The notes below the pieces were generated by a model, which made no database searches, was not told where the DNA came from, and worked only from the letters and a program-made list of their open reading frames with translations. From JALEFZ01 sp039820545 (GTDB lineage: Bacteria > Bacteroidota > Bacteroidia > J057): DNA of 64,000 nt. The number at the start of each line of letters is the position of its first letter. The first letter of the stretch is position 1. Location: assembly GCA_039820545.1 (NCBI GenBank), contig JBCBPW010000017.1, forward strand, positions 1 to 64,000, given 5' to 3'. Shown here piece after piece: positions 17,594 to 27,400 of this stretch. The position numbers and the translations under genes are program-made.

Positions 17594-18940
17594 TTAAGTC
17601 AATCTCTTAAATCCACCGTGAGATACAGGCCCTTCAAGATACTGGGTGGGATCATCTCCCTTCTTGACGATCTCTCCGATCATGCCAAATACTTCATTCA
17701 TATTGGCCAAATACTGGTCAATCACTTCCTCAGTATGTGCGACAGAGGCATAGAAAGCTACCGTTGCGAGGAAGCCTCGTTTGAGCATTTCCTGCACCAC
17801 CAGGGTTTTCAGTGCCAATGGATTGTCATGCTTGAAACCAAATGCACTGATGGCAGGTAGCCCCGTGACATTAATGTCTAGTCCAGCGGCAGATGCACCT
17901 GCTTTCCATCCTGCTTGTACACGCTCCCCTACTTTGATGATGGTATTGGCAGAGTCGACTTCATGCATACGGCAGATCGTCGCCAAGGCAGCTACGGGTC
18001 CGATTCTTTCGGTCCAACCCAGCGAGGAGATGAAACTCGTCTGTGCAGCGTCCATCACTTCTCGTCTACCGATCAGAGCTGCCATGGGATACCCATTGGA
18101 GAAGGCCTTGCCAAAGACGGCGATATCTGGCTCCACGCCAAAACGCAAGTGGGCCGCACCTATGTTCATACGGAAGCCTGCAGTGATCTCATCAAGGATC
18201 ATCACGATGCCTTTCTCACTACAAACCTTACGGATGGTCTCCAGGAATCCTGGTTCGGGAAGGTAATTACGCACTGTCTCCACAACCACTGCGCCGACCT
18301 CTTCTCCATGTGCTGTAACCAACTCAAGGAATGCCTCTGTGTCATTATACATGAAGGGAAGCGAGGTATCCATCAAGGCGCGCGGTACGCCATTGGGTTC
18401 TAGTCCAGGGATCAAGTGACCGTCTTTGAGGCGGTCGTTGGCGAGATTGGTCGAAAGGTACCAGTCGTGCCATCCGTGGTATCCGCAGAAAAGGACTTTA
18501 TCTTTGTTCGTTTTGGCTCTGGCGATGCGTACAGCGATAGCTACAGCCTCTCCTCCTGTCTTGGTATAGCGTACCATATCAGCCCAAGGATGTATATCTA
18601 CCAGCAACTCTGCCAACGCCACTTCTTCAGGTGCATTGAGCGTCGTATTGACTCCGCGTTGGATAGCTTTGATCACATCTCCATCAACCGCTTCGTCTCC
18701 ATACCCCAGGATATTGGCGCCCACGCCCATATAGGCCGTATCATAGTAATGATTCCCATCTAGGTCCCATACCTCACAGCCTTTGGAACGCTCGAAATAA
18801 GCAGGCCAAAGGTTGGGGAGAAACATCTCTGGACGCTTCGAAAGCAACTGGGTACCACCTGGGATCAAGTTTTTTGCCTTTTCGTACAATGCTTGAGATT
18901 TACCAGGCTCAATTCGAGATTTATTTAACGATCCGATCAT
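17594..18940 (-). CDS. Class III aminotransferase, glutamate-1-semialdehyde aminomutase-like
   Basis: The methionine at 18940 (MIGSLNK) is the likely start, giving 448 residues with a 20-base overlap with the SpsF-like gene. The fold-type I class III signature is seen in MILDEITAGFR with its Asp and in VFGKAFSNGYP, where the Lys is the expected Schiff-base residue. The N-terminal IPGGTQLLSKRP block is typical of HemL-like proteins. A role in tetrapyrrole synthesis is unlikely here, since the gene is wedged between an SDR and an SpsF-like nucleotidyltransferase in a nonulosonate operon. I infer amination of a sugar keto or aldehyde group; the position on the sugar is unknown. Confidence 0.83.
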   Translation of the reverse strand: MIGSLNKSRIEPGKSQALYEKAKNLIPGGTQLLSKRPEMFLPNLWPAYFERSKGCEVWDLDGNHYYDTAYMGVGANILGYGDEAVDGDVIKAIQRGVNTTLNAPEEVALAELLVDIHPWADMVRYTKTGGEAVAIAVRIARAKTNKDKVLFCGYHGWHDWYLSTNLANDRLKDGHLIPGLEPNGVPRALMDTSLPFMYNDTEAFLELVTAHGEEVGAVVVETVRNYLPEPGFLETIRKVCSEKGIVMILDEITAGFRMNIGAAHLRFGVEPDIAVFGKAFSNGYPMAALIGRREVMDAAQTSFISSLGWTERIGPVAALATICRMHEVDSANTIIKVGERVQAGWKAGASAAGLDINVTGLPAISAFGFKHDNPLALKTLVVQEMLKRGFLATVAFYASVAHTEEVIDQYLANMNEVFGMIGEIVKKGDDPTQYLEGPVSHGGFKRLT

Positions 18941-19682
18941 GGTCAAGTGATTTTTTGTAGCCAGCATTGATCACGCTGTCTTGGTTTAACGTCAATATTT
19001 CAGGTTTTTCTTTGAGTAAATCCACAACTTCCTCAATAGAAAAATCAGGTTTATCTGAGAGTTCTTCAAAAATTCTGGATACCGCAGTAAAATCATCTAT
19101 GGTATCGACAGAAAGCTTGTAGTTATAATCTGGATGGCTCTTTTCCCACGCACAGGTAAACTGACCCACATTTTTGATGTAGGGCGTAACGTGCTCACGC
19201 TCCGAAAGCAGCTTCGCTTCTTTCCACGCTGTAGCTAAAGATTTAAAAGAAAACACCTCCACATCAAACCCATCCTCTAAGTAGTCAGGTTCATTGTTTG
19301 AGTTAGAAAAATAATCCACTCCACGCTCCTTGAACTGCTGAATACCGAAGTCGACCACCTTTCCATGATGCAAAGGACAATCGGCTGTCATCCGCACAAT
19401 GGCTTCTGGTGTCTCTGAGAGTTGCTGCGTCGCCTGATAAAAGCGGTCCAACACATCCCATTCACTCCCTCTGAACACAGGAATATTTTTTTCCTTACAA
19501 AAGGCTTCCAGTCGATCATCTTGAGGCTCAGTAGAGGTAATCACCCAAACCTGATCCATCAATTGGGCTTTGGATACACGTGTAAATACATGTTCTAAAA
19601 TGGTTAGCTCATCGATCAGCTTGAGGACTTTTCCTGGAAGTCGCGTCGAACCCAGACGAGCTTGTATGATACCTACTATCAT
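18921..19682 (-). CDS. SpsF-like cytidylyltransferase-family protein
   Basis: The 253-residue protein begins with IIQARLGSTRLPGKVL (residues 5-20), the nucleotide-binding signature of the SpsF/CMP-sugar transferase group. RMTADCPL near residue 118 holds the metal-binding aspartate region, and LSEREHVTPYI is another family block. These enzymes are proposed to activate nonulosonic acids with CTP. Its stop lies inside the start of the aminotransferase gene, and its own start overlaps the acetyltransferase stop by four bases, showing tight coupling. In this operon it is the best candidate for CMP-nonulosonate formation, but NeuA-type motifs are not fully matched, so the nucleotide is inferred. 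Confidence 0.78.
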   Translation of the reverse strand: MIVGIIQARLGSTRLPGKVLKLIDELTILEHVFTRVSKAQLMDQVWVITSTEPQDDRLEAFCKEKNIPVFRGSEWDVLDRFYQATQQLSETPEAIVRMTADCPLHHGKVVDFGIQQFKERGVDYFSNSNNEPDYLEDGFDVEVFSFKSLATAWKEAKLLSEREHVTPYIKNVGQFTCAWEKSHPDYNYKLSVDTIDDFTAVSRIFEELSDKPDFSIEEVVDLLKEKPEILTLNQDSVINAGYKKSLDHDRIVK

Positions 19683-20233
19683 GCTTTGTTTTTTGAAGCG
19701 TAATCTTGGGCAAATAGCCCCATAAAAATCTTATCCACATAAGCAGCACCAGAAAATACATGTGCTTTCAACTTTCCTTCCTCCTCAAAACCCAGTTTCT
19801 GATATATATGAATGGCAGCGGGATTATTGGCATAAACGGCCAGCCATACTTTGCGTAAATTTAGCCGATCAAATGCGTATGCTACAATGAGTTTACAGCT
19901 TTCATGTCCATAGCCTTTGCCCCAAACACTCTTATTACCAATCAAAATCCCTAGCTCCCCCGTGCGGCTGATCCAATCAAAATTATGGAGTTTGATATTT
20001 CCAATATGACGTCCAGAACTTTTCTCAATGATCGCCAACATAATCACCCCACGATCGGCCATCATCGCTGAGATGTAAGACTCAAGTTGATCCATGGTCT
20101 GAGGAAACTTCCCTGTCTCCAATCCCTTGGTGGTTTCAGGATCGTTGAGCCAGCTGAGATATTCTTCTGAGGCATCCTCCATGGTGATGGCACGCAGTGC
20201 GAGGGAGTCCCCATCCAAAAAAGTATTCATCAT
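19679..20233 (-). CDS. GNAT family N-acetyltransferase, RimJ/PseH-like
   Basis: The 184-residue protein has the GNAT fold: an N-terminal LRAITMEDA strand-helix, the acetyl-CoA site around WGKGYGHESCK and the late VYANNPAAIHIYQKLGF motif that covers the pantetheine-contact region. Proteins of this class acetylate amino groups on sugar nucleotides (PseH) or on protein N termini (RimJ). Its position between a family 2 glycosyltransferase and the SpsF-like gene favours an amino-sugar acetylation step. It overlaps the next gene by the ATGA tetranucleotide. Two adjacent methionines at the start cannot be told apart. Confidence 0.8.
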   Translation of the reverse strand: MMNTFLDGDSLALRAITMEDASEEYLSWLNDPETTKGLETGKFPQTMDQLESYISAMMADRGVIMLAIIEKSSGRHIGNIKLHNFDWISRTGELGILIGNKSVWGKGYGHESCKLIVAYAFDRLNLRKVWLAVYANNPAAIHIYQKLGFEEEGKLKAHVFSGAAYVDKIFMGLFAQDYASKNKA

Positions 20234-20236
20234 GGC

Positions 20237-20878
20237 CTAACTATGTTTGGATTTGAGGAGATCCGCATATTGATCCATGACCTCTTTGTTGTTGGTCAAG
20301 TTATCCTCATGCCTACGGTAGCGATAGAGTGGCAAAGGAAGGCGGTAGATTTGGTATTTTTTGAGGAAACGAATGCGAAAATCTTCTTCTTCACGCGCCT
20401 TGAACGTCTTGTCATAAAGCCCTACGTCGAAAAAAAGATCTCGACGATACATGATGCCACATGCGATGGGATCATCATCCACAGAATACACCCGCTGATG
20501 CTTCTCTTCGTCATTCACGGTCACATAGTCAGCAGCAATTGCATCGATGTCATGCTTCATAGAGAGGAAGTTATACTGCATGAGCAAAAGGTCGCGATGG
20601 ATGTAATCGTCGGCATCTAGAAAGACAATATACTGCCCAAATGCTCTTCTTACGCCGATATTACGTGCTTCAGCCAGTCCTACATTTTCCTCTAGATTGA
20701 TCGGACGAATGATGTCTGTATAATCTTTGAGTACTTCGGCTGTTTCGTCCGTACTCGCATCATTCACTACGATGATCTCATATTTGCTTCTTTCCAGAGA
20801 TTGATTGTAGGCACTTCGAACCGCTCGCCCGACGTAGCGCGCATAGTTGTAGCAAGTAATGATGACCGATATTTCCAT
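20237..20878 (-). CDS. Glycosyltransferase family 2
   Basis: The 213-residue protein is a compact GT-A glycosyltransferase. The nucleotide-binding N terminus (ISVIITCYNYARYV), the VVNDASTDET segment and the metal-binding FLDADD (Asp88, Asp90) are all present. ARNIGVRRA precedes the metal site as in most family 2 enzymes. The C terminus (EEEDFRIRFLKKYQIYRLP) carries the ED acceptor-side motif. There is no membrane segment. It starts shortly after the ABC exporter gene. Sugar donor and acceptor cannot be assigned. Confidence 0.85.
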   Translation of the reverse strand: MEISVIITCYNYARYVGRAVRSAYNQSLERSKYEIIVVNDASTDETAEVLKDYTDIIRPINLEENVGLAEARNIGVRRAFGQYIVFLDADDYIHRDLLLMQYNFLSMKHDIDAIAADYVTVNDEEKHQRVYSVDDDPIACGIMYRRDLFFDVGLYDKTFKAREEEDFRIRFLKKYQIYRLPLPLYRYRRHEDNLTNNKEVMDQYADLLKSKHS

Positions 20879-20913
20879 ATAATGGGTTTGTTTTGGCTTT
20901 TTAATCTCTGCGT

Positions 20914-22716
20914 TTACACGGGTGTTTTGGCTGCTGCAATCCAGTCTTTTTCTAGTTGCATTAACTCCTCATAAGTGTAGGAAGCATGCAATTTCCCCTT
21001 CTTTAATTCGACGATTCGATGGCAGCTTCGTAGGGTACTAAATCGGTGGGCAATGAGAATGACCGTTTTCCCCAACTTCGAAAGCTGATCTACCGCCTGT
21101 ATGATGATTTGTTCTGTCTTTGGATCCAAAGCACTGGTCGCCTCATCAAATATGATCACTTCCGCATCTTTGTATAGTGCACGCGCAATCGCCAATCGTT
21201 GACGCTGCCCTCCAGATAGCTTTGATCCCCCTTCTCCCACAGGCGTATGAATACCTTCTGGCTGCTCGTTCAAGAAGTCTCCCAAGCCTGACATTTCAAT
21301 GACTTCTTTGACTTTTTTCTCCTCTAGCTCTTGGAGATCTGTACCAAAAGCAATGTTTTCTGCCAATGTCCCATCTAGGATAAAGACTTGCTGCTGGACA
21401 AAACCGAGTTTGTCTATCCATGCTTTCTCTGTAGACAGATCTAGCTTTTTCCCATCAATCAAAATTTGGCCTTTCTGTTCGCGATACAGCCTTAGAAGAA
21501 GGCGAATCAAGGTCGTTTTTCCAGAACCTGATTTTCCAATTACCCCCAATAATTCCCCCTTCTTAATCTCTAGTTCAATCGCATCAATGATGGGAGTTTC
21601 TGCATCTTCAAATTGATACGTTACCCCTTCGAAGTATAGTTCTTTCTCAAATGAGATCGGTTGTGGATCAGGTAAGTTTTCCTCCTCAGGCATCTCGTGC
21701 ACACGATCCAAAAAGTCAAGGGTGTAGACATGGCCTTTTATATTGACGATGTACATCAGAATCCTGTTCATCGAAGGCATGACACGATAGGCTGCCACCG
21801 CGAACAAGCTCAGCATGGTCAGCAAACCTTCTCTATTATCTGAAAGAAACATCGAGTATAAGAAGATGAATACCACTCCGCTGACTGCAATGACTTCATT
21901 GAGCTTAGAGGGAACCATATTCAGGAAAGCCACCTGACGCACCAGACCATCTTCGCGATCTTTGAGGTCGAGGAAGCGTTTTTTGAAATAATCTTGAGAC
22001 TGGAAAATGAAAATATCTACAAATCCACTGAGGGACTCCTGGATATATTTCAAAATTTGAGGTGCTACCACTTTTTTCTCGACGCCTACACGATGGGCAC
22101 GATTCTTTGTCAAGCGATAGACAATCACAAATCCTAGCCCTACAAATATCCCCAAGGCAAGAATCAGCTTGGTATCGTAAATCGTGATTGTGACGAGAAT
22201 AATCGTGATCACCATGATCTCTGAGATCAGATTCATCAAGGGTATCAGCAAGCTCTGTCCAAAAAAGGTGGGAATGTTCCGCACATTGGTGATGTAATCG
22301 CCTGAGTCAATATTTTTGATAGTCTGAAAACCCTTCCAGTCATAATAATCATACTTCTGCCGAGATAGATCGGTTGCCACACCTGTTGCAAATGCCGCCT
22401 GAACATAGATGATGGTCAATCCAAGGATATTTTTGAAGAGAAAAATACCCAGCATGATGAGGATCAGGGCGAGGAGAAATTGATCTGCATCTTCGAATCC
22501 CCCTGCTTCATACACTGCCTTGAGCGTCTGACTGGTTTCAAGTATTTCTGGCTTCAAGGCCACTGTCACTACAGGAAGGATCATTGCCAAACCGATGACT
22601 TCAAAGAAAGCACTAATGAAGATACCAGCCAGGCTCAGAAGGCCTCTCCTTCGTTGCTTAGGAGAAAGCAATCGATAGACACGAGAAATAATATTGACAA
22701 GCAAGAGTTTTTTCAT
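20914..22716 (-). CDS. ABC exporter, fused permease and ATPase, MsbA/PglK-like
   Basis: The 600-residue protein has an N-terminal membrane domain of about six helices (residues 20-330) and a C-terminal ATPase. Walker A (GKSGSGKTT), the Q-loop region (LGFVQQQVF), signature (LSGGQRQR) and Walker B (VIIFDEATSALD) are intact, followed by the H-loop (ILIAHRFSTL). It would work as a homodimer in the inner membrane. Because the window has no Wzx flippase, the likely substrate is a lipid-linked oligosaccharide, as for PglK, though a lipid or peptide substrate cannot be excluded. It starts only 6 bases after the giant T9SS cargo gene. Confidence 0.85.
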   Translation of the reverse strand: MKKLLLVNIISRVYRLLSPKQRRRGLLSLAGIFISAFFEVIGLAMILPVVTVALKPEILETSQTLKAVYEAGGFEDADQFLLALILIMLGIFLFKNILGLTIIYVQAAFATGVATDLSRQKYDYYDWKGFQTIKNIDSGDYITNVRNIPTFFGQSLLIPLMNLISEIMVITIILVTITIYDTKLILALGIFVGLGFVIVYRLTKNRAHRVGVEKKVVAPQILKYIQESLSGFVDIFIFQSQDYFKKRFLDLKDREDGLVRQVAFLNMVPSKLNEVIAVSGVVFIFLYSMFLSDNREGLLTMLSLFAVAAYRVMPSMNRILMYIVNIKGHVYTLDFLDRVHEMPEEENLPDPQPISFEKELYFEGVTYQFEDAETPIIDAIELEIKKGELLGVIGKSGSGKTTLIRLLLRLYREQKGQILIDGKKLDLSTEKAWIDKLGFVQQQVFILDGTLAENIAFGTDLQELEEKKVKEVIEMSGLGDFLNEQPEGIHTPVGEGGSKLSGGQRQRLAIARALYKDAEVIIFDEATSALDPKTEQIIIQAVDQLSKLGKTVILIAHRFSTLRSCHRIVELKKGKLHASYTYEELMQLEKDWIAAAKTPV

Positions 22717-22722
22717 GCAAAG

Positions 22723-25700
22723 TTATTCTTTTATCCAAAGGGTCTGTACGCCTTGTCCGTTTGATAGATGGATTCGGAGTATATACACACCCTCTGCCAA
22801 ATCGGAGCGAATGACTTCTGTCTTATAGTCACCTTGCGTGAGCCAAAAGGAACTTTCGTACACGCGCTGTCCTTGTAGATTCCATATTTCCAGTTGGGTC
22901 TCTCCTACAGATGCATTTTCTAGCTCTAGGAAGAATGCTCCTGAAGAGGGATTGGGAAAGATAGAAACTTGAGGTTTGAGAGAAATATCAATCCCGACAG
23001 GTAGAGAGACAATAACCGTAACCTCTAATGTATCAGAACCACAATTGTTCAGGAAGTCCGTCACAATGAGCTGTACTGTATATGTTCCTGAATCCTGATA
23101 TGTATACTGAGGGGAAATAGCAGTACTTCCATTTCCATCCCCAAAATCCCATTCATAAGAGCCGAAAGAGGAAAAATTCTGAAAGCTAACATTCAGATCA
23201 TTGGTCTGAAAGGTAAAATCAGCCGTTGGGAAGGGCACCACATTGACAGATACTGTATCTGAAGTAGCACAACCAAAAACATTGGTACCTGTGACTGCAT
23301 ACAACCCACTAGCTTGTACAAGCAACGTTTGGGTAGTATCACCTGTATTCCATGCATACGAAAGATCAGGATCTCCACCATCCAGCACCGCTTGCTCACA
23401 CGTGCTGAAATCCATTCCCAAATCAATGACAGGAAAATCGACAAATGAATCTACCCTAATGGTATCTGTAAGTACACATCCACCTGGCTCTGTCAGCGTT
23501 ACGAAGTATGTCCCCGTAGCAGTCAAGGTAATATCAGGCGTCAAAGCTCCTGTACTCCACAAGAAAGTAGAACTCGTATCGTAGCCAGAGAAAAGGACAT
23601 CTCCACACAATACCCCATCGTCACCCAGATCGATCCCAGGTATCGTCACCTCAATGGTATCGGTTGATTCACATCCCGTCCCATCCGAGATGAGCACAGA
23701 ATAGACACCTGTTTCCGTCACCGTGATGCTTTGTACGGTATCTCCTGTACTCCAAACAAAAGAGGCCGTAGGGTTACCTGCGTCTAACAGAATAGGATCA
23801 CATGAGAATAAGGTTTCAGGCCCCAATTCTAATGGTAAGGCAGGAGTCACAGTCACTGGTTTGCGATCACTTAGACAGAGCGCCTGGACAAAACTCAAGT
23901 CAAAGAAGTAATCATAACGATCAAACGTTCCTTGAAGTGAGCTCACAATTCTCGCCTTTCCACTCGCTGTATAGGGATAAGAAAATGTATTACTACTGAA
24001 GAATGCCCATCCACTACCAGAAATATCCTTTCCGATCAAACGATACCCCGTTCCAGCAGGTACATCAAAGAAAAGGAACACCTCCTGTCCCTGAGGACCA
24101 TTTGAAGTGGCAATGACAGAATCTAAAACGACGCCATTTGCATCCGTCAGTAAGATCGTCCCTGTAGAAGGCACCAAGCTATGCAAAGTAAGAGACTTCA
24201 AAATCAAGGGGCTTTCTGCATCGAAAATGATCCCACGTTCATTTCCCTGCACATTTACGATCTGATTCGGATTAATGATGGTCTCACCAATAATTGCAGG
24301 TGTATTGAAACTCGCTGCCTCTACATAGTATGTGATCGTATCATCAATAAAAGTCGCGAAAGTATCAGAAAGCGTAAGGTACTCGTCTGTCATTAGATCT
24401 TCATACCATCTCATGAAATTCCCTCCATGGCTTGCTTCTAGTACGATATCTGCATTGCCACAAATGAGGGTATCTGAAATGATAGGATCCTGAGGAAAGG
24501 GAACCAATTCGATGTCTACTGAGTCCACCAGTGTACAAGTTCCAAGCGTAGAGGCTACTGTGTAGACACCTGACTGAGTGATGGTTACCGTCCCTGTTGT
24601 ATCCCCTGTATTCCACACATAAGAAGCGCCCGCACTCTGTGCGTCAATCACATAAGAGCTTCCACATTCTCCACGATCAAATCCTAAATCGAGTATCGGA
24701 GCGGGTAGGACATTGACCTGAAAGGGCTGTCTCCCACTGATGCAGATTCCACGGGTGATGACCCAGTCAAAGAAGATATAGTATCTATCTGAAAGATTAT
24801 CAGCCGTTGTATTGATCTGTACCAAATCTTCCGCTACGAAAGGATAGGGTACAGCAGAACCAAAGGTCCATTGAAAACCACTGCCAGAGGCTTGCATATT
24901 GCGCGCCATGAGGCGATAATCTGTACCTGGCGAAAGGCTGAAATTCAACTGGACTTCGTGCTTCCCTGCTCCTGGTACTGCAACTCGTACGGTATCTAGA
25001 ATAGCCCCTGTGCTAGTCTCTAGTTGAATCGTGATCGCCCCATCAGAATCTGTAATCAAAAAGACCGATTGAAGGATGCAGTCATTGAACACATCAAAAG
25101 ACATTCCTCTATCCGACTTGATAAATGATTGATTGCTAAACTGGCTGAGGTCAGGAAGGCCTGTGATACTCGTATCGCCTAAGTTCAAAGCCTCTACATA
25201 AAGAGTGGATGAGTCAGAAAAAAAACGACGAAGGGTATCTGTAACCTCAAAGGGACGAATGCTAGAAAGCGAATCATACCAAAGAAATAAATCCCCTGCT
25301 GTACTAGCAGAAATATCTGTCGTTTGAGGCCCACATAAATCAATGGCAGCAACCACGGGGTCTTCGGGTTGATCAATCAGCTCAATGAAGACAGAATCTT
25401 CCAACGTACAGGTAGCCAGTGTCGAAGCAACTGAATACGTTCCTGTTTGATCTACCGAAATAGCACCTGAGGATTCGCCTGTACTCCATAAGTAAGTAGC
25501 ACCTGTACTGGTCGCATCTAGCAGCGTCGAATCACCACAAATGGCACGATCCACTCCTAGATCGAGGATAGGAGCAGGTAATATTTCTACATTGATGGGT
25601 ACTCTATTGCTGACACAAATCCCTCGATTGATCACCCAATCGAAGAAAATATAATAACGATTCGAAATCTCATCGGCTGTATTTGTAATCTGTACTAAGT

Positions 25701-27381
25701 CATCCAACACAAAGGGATAAGGCACACTCTCGTTGAATATCCATCTGAGTCCTTGTCCTGAAGTCACGATATTGTTCGCAAAAAGCTCAAAATCTGTACC
25801 TACAGGAAGATCAAAATTCAGTAAGACCTCATGCCTGCCTGAACTCGGCAAGCTCACGGAGACGGAGTCCAAAAGTATTCCTTGATCATCCAGTAGGTCT
25901 ACCCTCAGATCTGTTGCACTTTGAGAGATCAGCGTTACGCTTCGCAGTCGACAATCTGTCAGCACATCGAACTTCATCCCACGAGAGTTCTTGATGAAAC
26001 TTTTGTTGGAGAAGGTATCCACATCTGATAGCCCGACAGAGTCATTGATCCCTTCGTTCACAGCCTCTGCATACAGGGTCACACTATCAGCTACAAACAC
26101 TGTGTAGGTTCCTCCTACTGATAGAGGACGTGTAGCATTGAGGGAATCGTACCAAAATAGGGTCTGCCCGTCAAATGGTGGAGAAATCAATACATCCTGT
26201 GGACCGCACACCCCTGTATCCAAGGGTGCCAAATCAGGATTGGGAATCAATTCTACAAATACTGTGTCTTCCAACGTACAACTCAACAAAGTCGACGCTA
26301 TAGCATAAGTTCCCGTTTGGATCACATTCAAGGTAGCAGTTGTATCCCCCGTGTTCCAAGAGTAAGATGCGCCAGGACTCGTCGCATCTAGTGTCACCCC
26401 TCCCCCACAAGCAGCTATATCAGGACCTAACTCCAATGCAGGAGAAGGAAGCACATTGATATTCAAAGGAAGACGAGCTGATGTACACCGCCCTCTAGTA
26501 ACTGTCCAGTTGAAAAATATATAATATCTATCGGGTAGATTATCCGCTGTATTTGTAATGGAAATGTAGTCGTTGCTGAGGGGGTAAGGAGATGTAGGAG
26601 CGCTAAATAACCATCTCAATCCTGCCCCTGTACTCGAAAAGTTACGCGCCATCAGTAGCAGATCATTGCCTATGGGAAGATCAAAATTTAGGTCAACTGT
26701 AGATACTCCGCTAGGGACTGTCACGGTCAAAGCATGCAAGATCGTCCCACTACTGGTCTCTAGTTGCACAGTAAAGGTCGTTATTCCGTTACTCAGTACC
26801 TCCACACTTTTGAGCACACCTGTACTCGAGGAGTTGAAGCGCAGACCTCGATCAGATTTGATAAATGACTTCCCAGCCCCTGCTATGCTATTTTCGTCTA
26901 AAAGGCCTATAGAATCTTTTGCTCCTTCATTTACGGCTTCCACATAGACTGTCTGACTATCGGAAATAAAAGTGCTCAAGCTACTGGTAATCGCAAAAGG
27001 AGATGTACTATTCAAAGAATCATACCAGAAGAGCGTTTCCCCGTCATTGGTAGGACTCAATACGATTTGCTGCGGGCCACAAATATTGGTATCTGCGGGA
27101 TTCACACTCGGTACTTGGAGGATCTCCACAAAAATACTATCCCTTGTCGTGCCGCTTCCATCTGTCACATCTACCCAGTAAATTCCTGTGGTAGAAGCTG
27201 TAATAGTCTGTGTCGTCTCACTTGTATTCCAGGCATAGTTCGCCCCTGTGTTCCCTGCATCCAGGATGATACTTCCACAAACAAGGGTATCACTTCCAAG
27301 ATCCACCACTGGCTGTGCCAGCAGCCCTATAGATCCCAAACATAAAGCAAAGCAAATACTCAGCGTTTTTCGTAACTGCAT
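22723..27381 (-). CDS. Giant repetitive T9SS cargo protein with PKD domain
   Basis: The methionine at 27381 (MQLRKTL) is the likely start: it opens a clean signal peptide ending near LLAQ, whereas the frame open to 27468 runs into the regulator gene. The mature protein of about 1530 residues has four near-identical units of about 290 residues. Each starts with an L-x-LG-x-D...CG Ig-like segment carrying W-N/S-TG, then a WYDSL...YVEA segment and a jelly-roll-like domain with SDRYYIFF-type motifs. Three short DLG-type repeats follow, then a PKD domain (YEWDFGDGNGS) and an 80-residue type A sorting domain ending LWIKE. It should be exported by T9SS and held on the cell surface as an adhesin or matrix protein. 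Confidence 0.85.
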   Translation of the reverse strand: MQLRKTLSICFALCLGSIGLLAQPVVDLGSDTLVCGSIILDAGNTGANYAWNTSETTQTITASTTGIYWVDVTDGSGTTRDSIFVEILQVPSVNPADTNICGPQQIVLSPTNDGETLFWYDSLNSTSPFAITSSLSTFISDSQTVYVEAVNEGAKDSIGLLDENSIAGAGKSFIKSDRGLRFNSSSTGVLKSVEVLSNGITTFTVQLETSSGTILHALTVTVPSGVSTVDLNFDLPIGNDLLLMARNFSSTGAGLRWLFSAPTSPYPLSNDYISITNTADNLPDRYYIFFNWTVTRGRCTSARLPLNINVLPSPALELGPDIAACGGGVTLDATSPGASYSWNTGDTTATLNVIQTGTYAIASTLLSCTLEDTVFVELIPNPDLAPLDTGVCGPQDVLISPPFDGQTLFWYDSLNATRPLSVGGTYTVFVADSVTLYAEAVNEGINDSVGLSDVDTFSNKSFIKNSRGMKFDVLTDCRLRSVTLISQSATDLRVDLLDDQGILLDSVSVSLPSSGRHEVLLNFDLPVGTDFELFANNIVTSGQGLRWIFNESVPYPFVLDDLVQITNTADEISNRYYIFFDWVINRGICVSNRVPINVEILPAPILDLGVDRAICGDSTLLDATSTGATYLWSTGESSGAISVDQTGTYSVASTLATCTLEDSVFIELIDQPEDPVVAAIDLCGPQTTDISASTAGDLFLWYDSLSSIRPFEVTDTLRRFFSDSSTLYVEALNLGDTSITGLPDLSQFSNQSFIKSDRGMSFDVFNDCILQSVFLITDSDGAITIQLETSTGAILDTVRVAVPGAGKHEVQLNFSLSPGTDYRLMARNMQASGSGFQWTFGSAVPYPFVAEDLVQINTTADNLSDRYYIFFDWVITRGICISGRQPFQVNVLPAPILDLGFDRGECGSSYVIDAQSAGASYVWNTGDTTGTVTITQSGVYTVASTLGTCTLVDSVDIELVPFPQDPIISDTLICGNADIVLEASHGGNFMRWYEDLMTDEYLTLSDTFATFIDDTITYYVEAASFNTPAIIGETIINPNQIVNVQGNERGIIFDAESPLILKSLTLHSLVPSTGTILLTDANGVVLDSVIATSNGPQGQEVFLFFDVPAGTGYRLIGKDISGSGWAFFSSNTFSYPYTASGKARIVSSLQGTFDRYDYFFDLSFVQALCLSDRKPVTVTPALPLELGPETLFSCDPILLDAGNPTASFVWSTGDTVQSITVTETGVYSVLISDGTGCESTDTIEVTIPGIDLGDDGVLCGDVLFSGYDTSSTFLWSTGALTPDITLTATGTYFVTLTEPGGCVLTDTIRVDSFVDFPVIDLGMDFSTCEQAVLDGGDPDLSYAWNTGDTTQTLLVQASGLYAVTGTNVFGCATSDTVSVNVVPFPTADFTFQTNDLNVSFQNFSSFGSYEWDFGDGNGSTAISPQYTYQDSGTYTVQLIVTDFLNNCGSDTLEVTVIVSLPVGIDISLKPQVSIFPNPSSGAFFLELENASVGETQLEIWNLQGQRVYESSFWLTQGDYKTEVIRSDLAEGVYILRIHLSNGQGVQTLWIKE

Positions 27382-27400
27382 AAATTTCTTGCGCGTTTTT

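Noticed and set aside
17594..18940. Assignment of the class III aminotransferase as tetrapyrrole HemL
   Set aside because: The operon context is sugar nucleotide synthesis, and no other tetrapyrrole gene is nearby; only the general family is supported.
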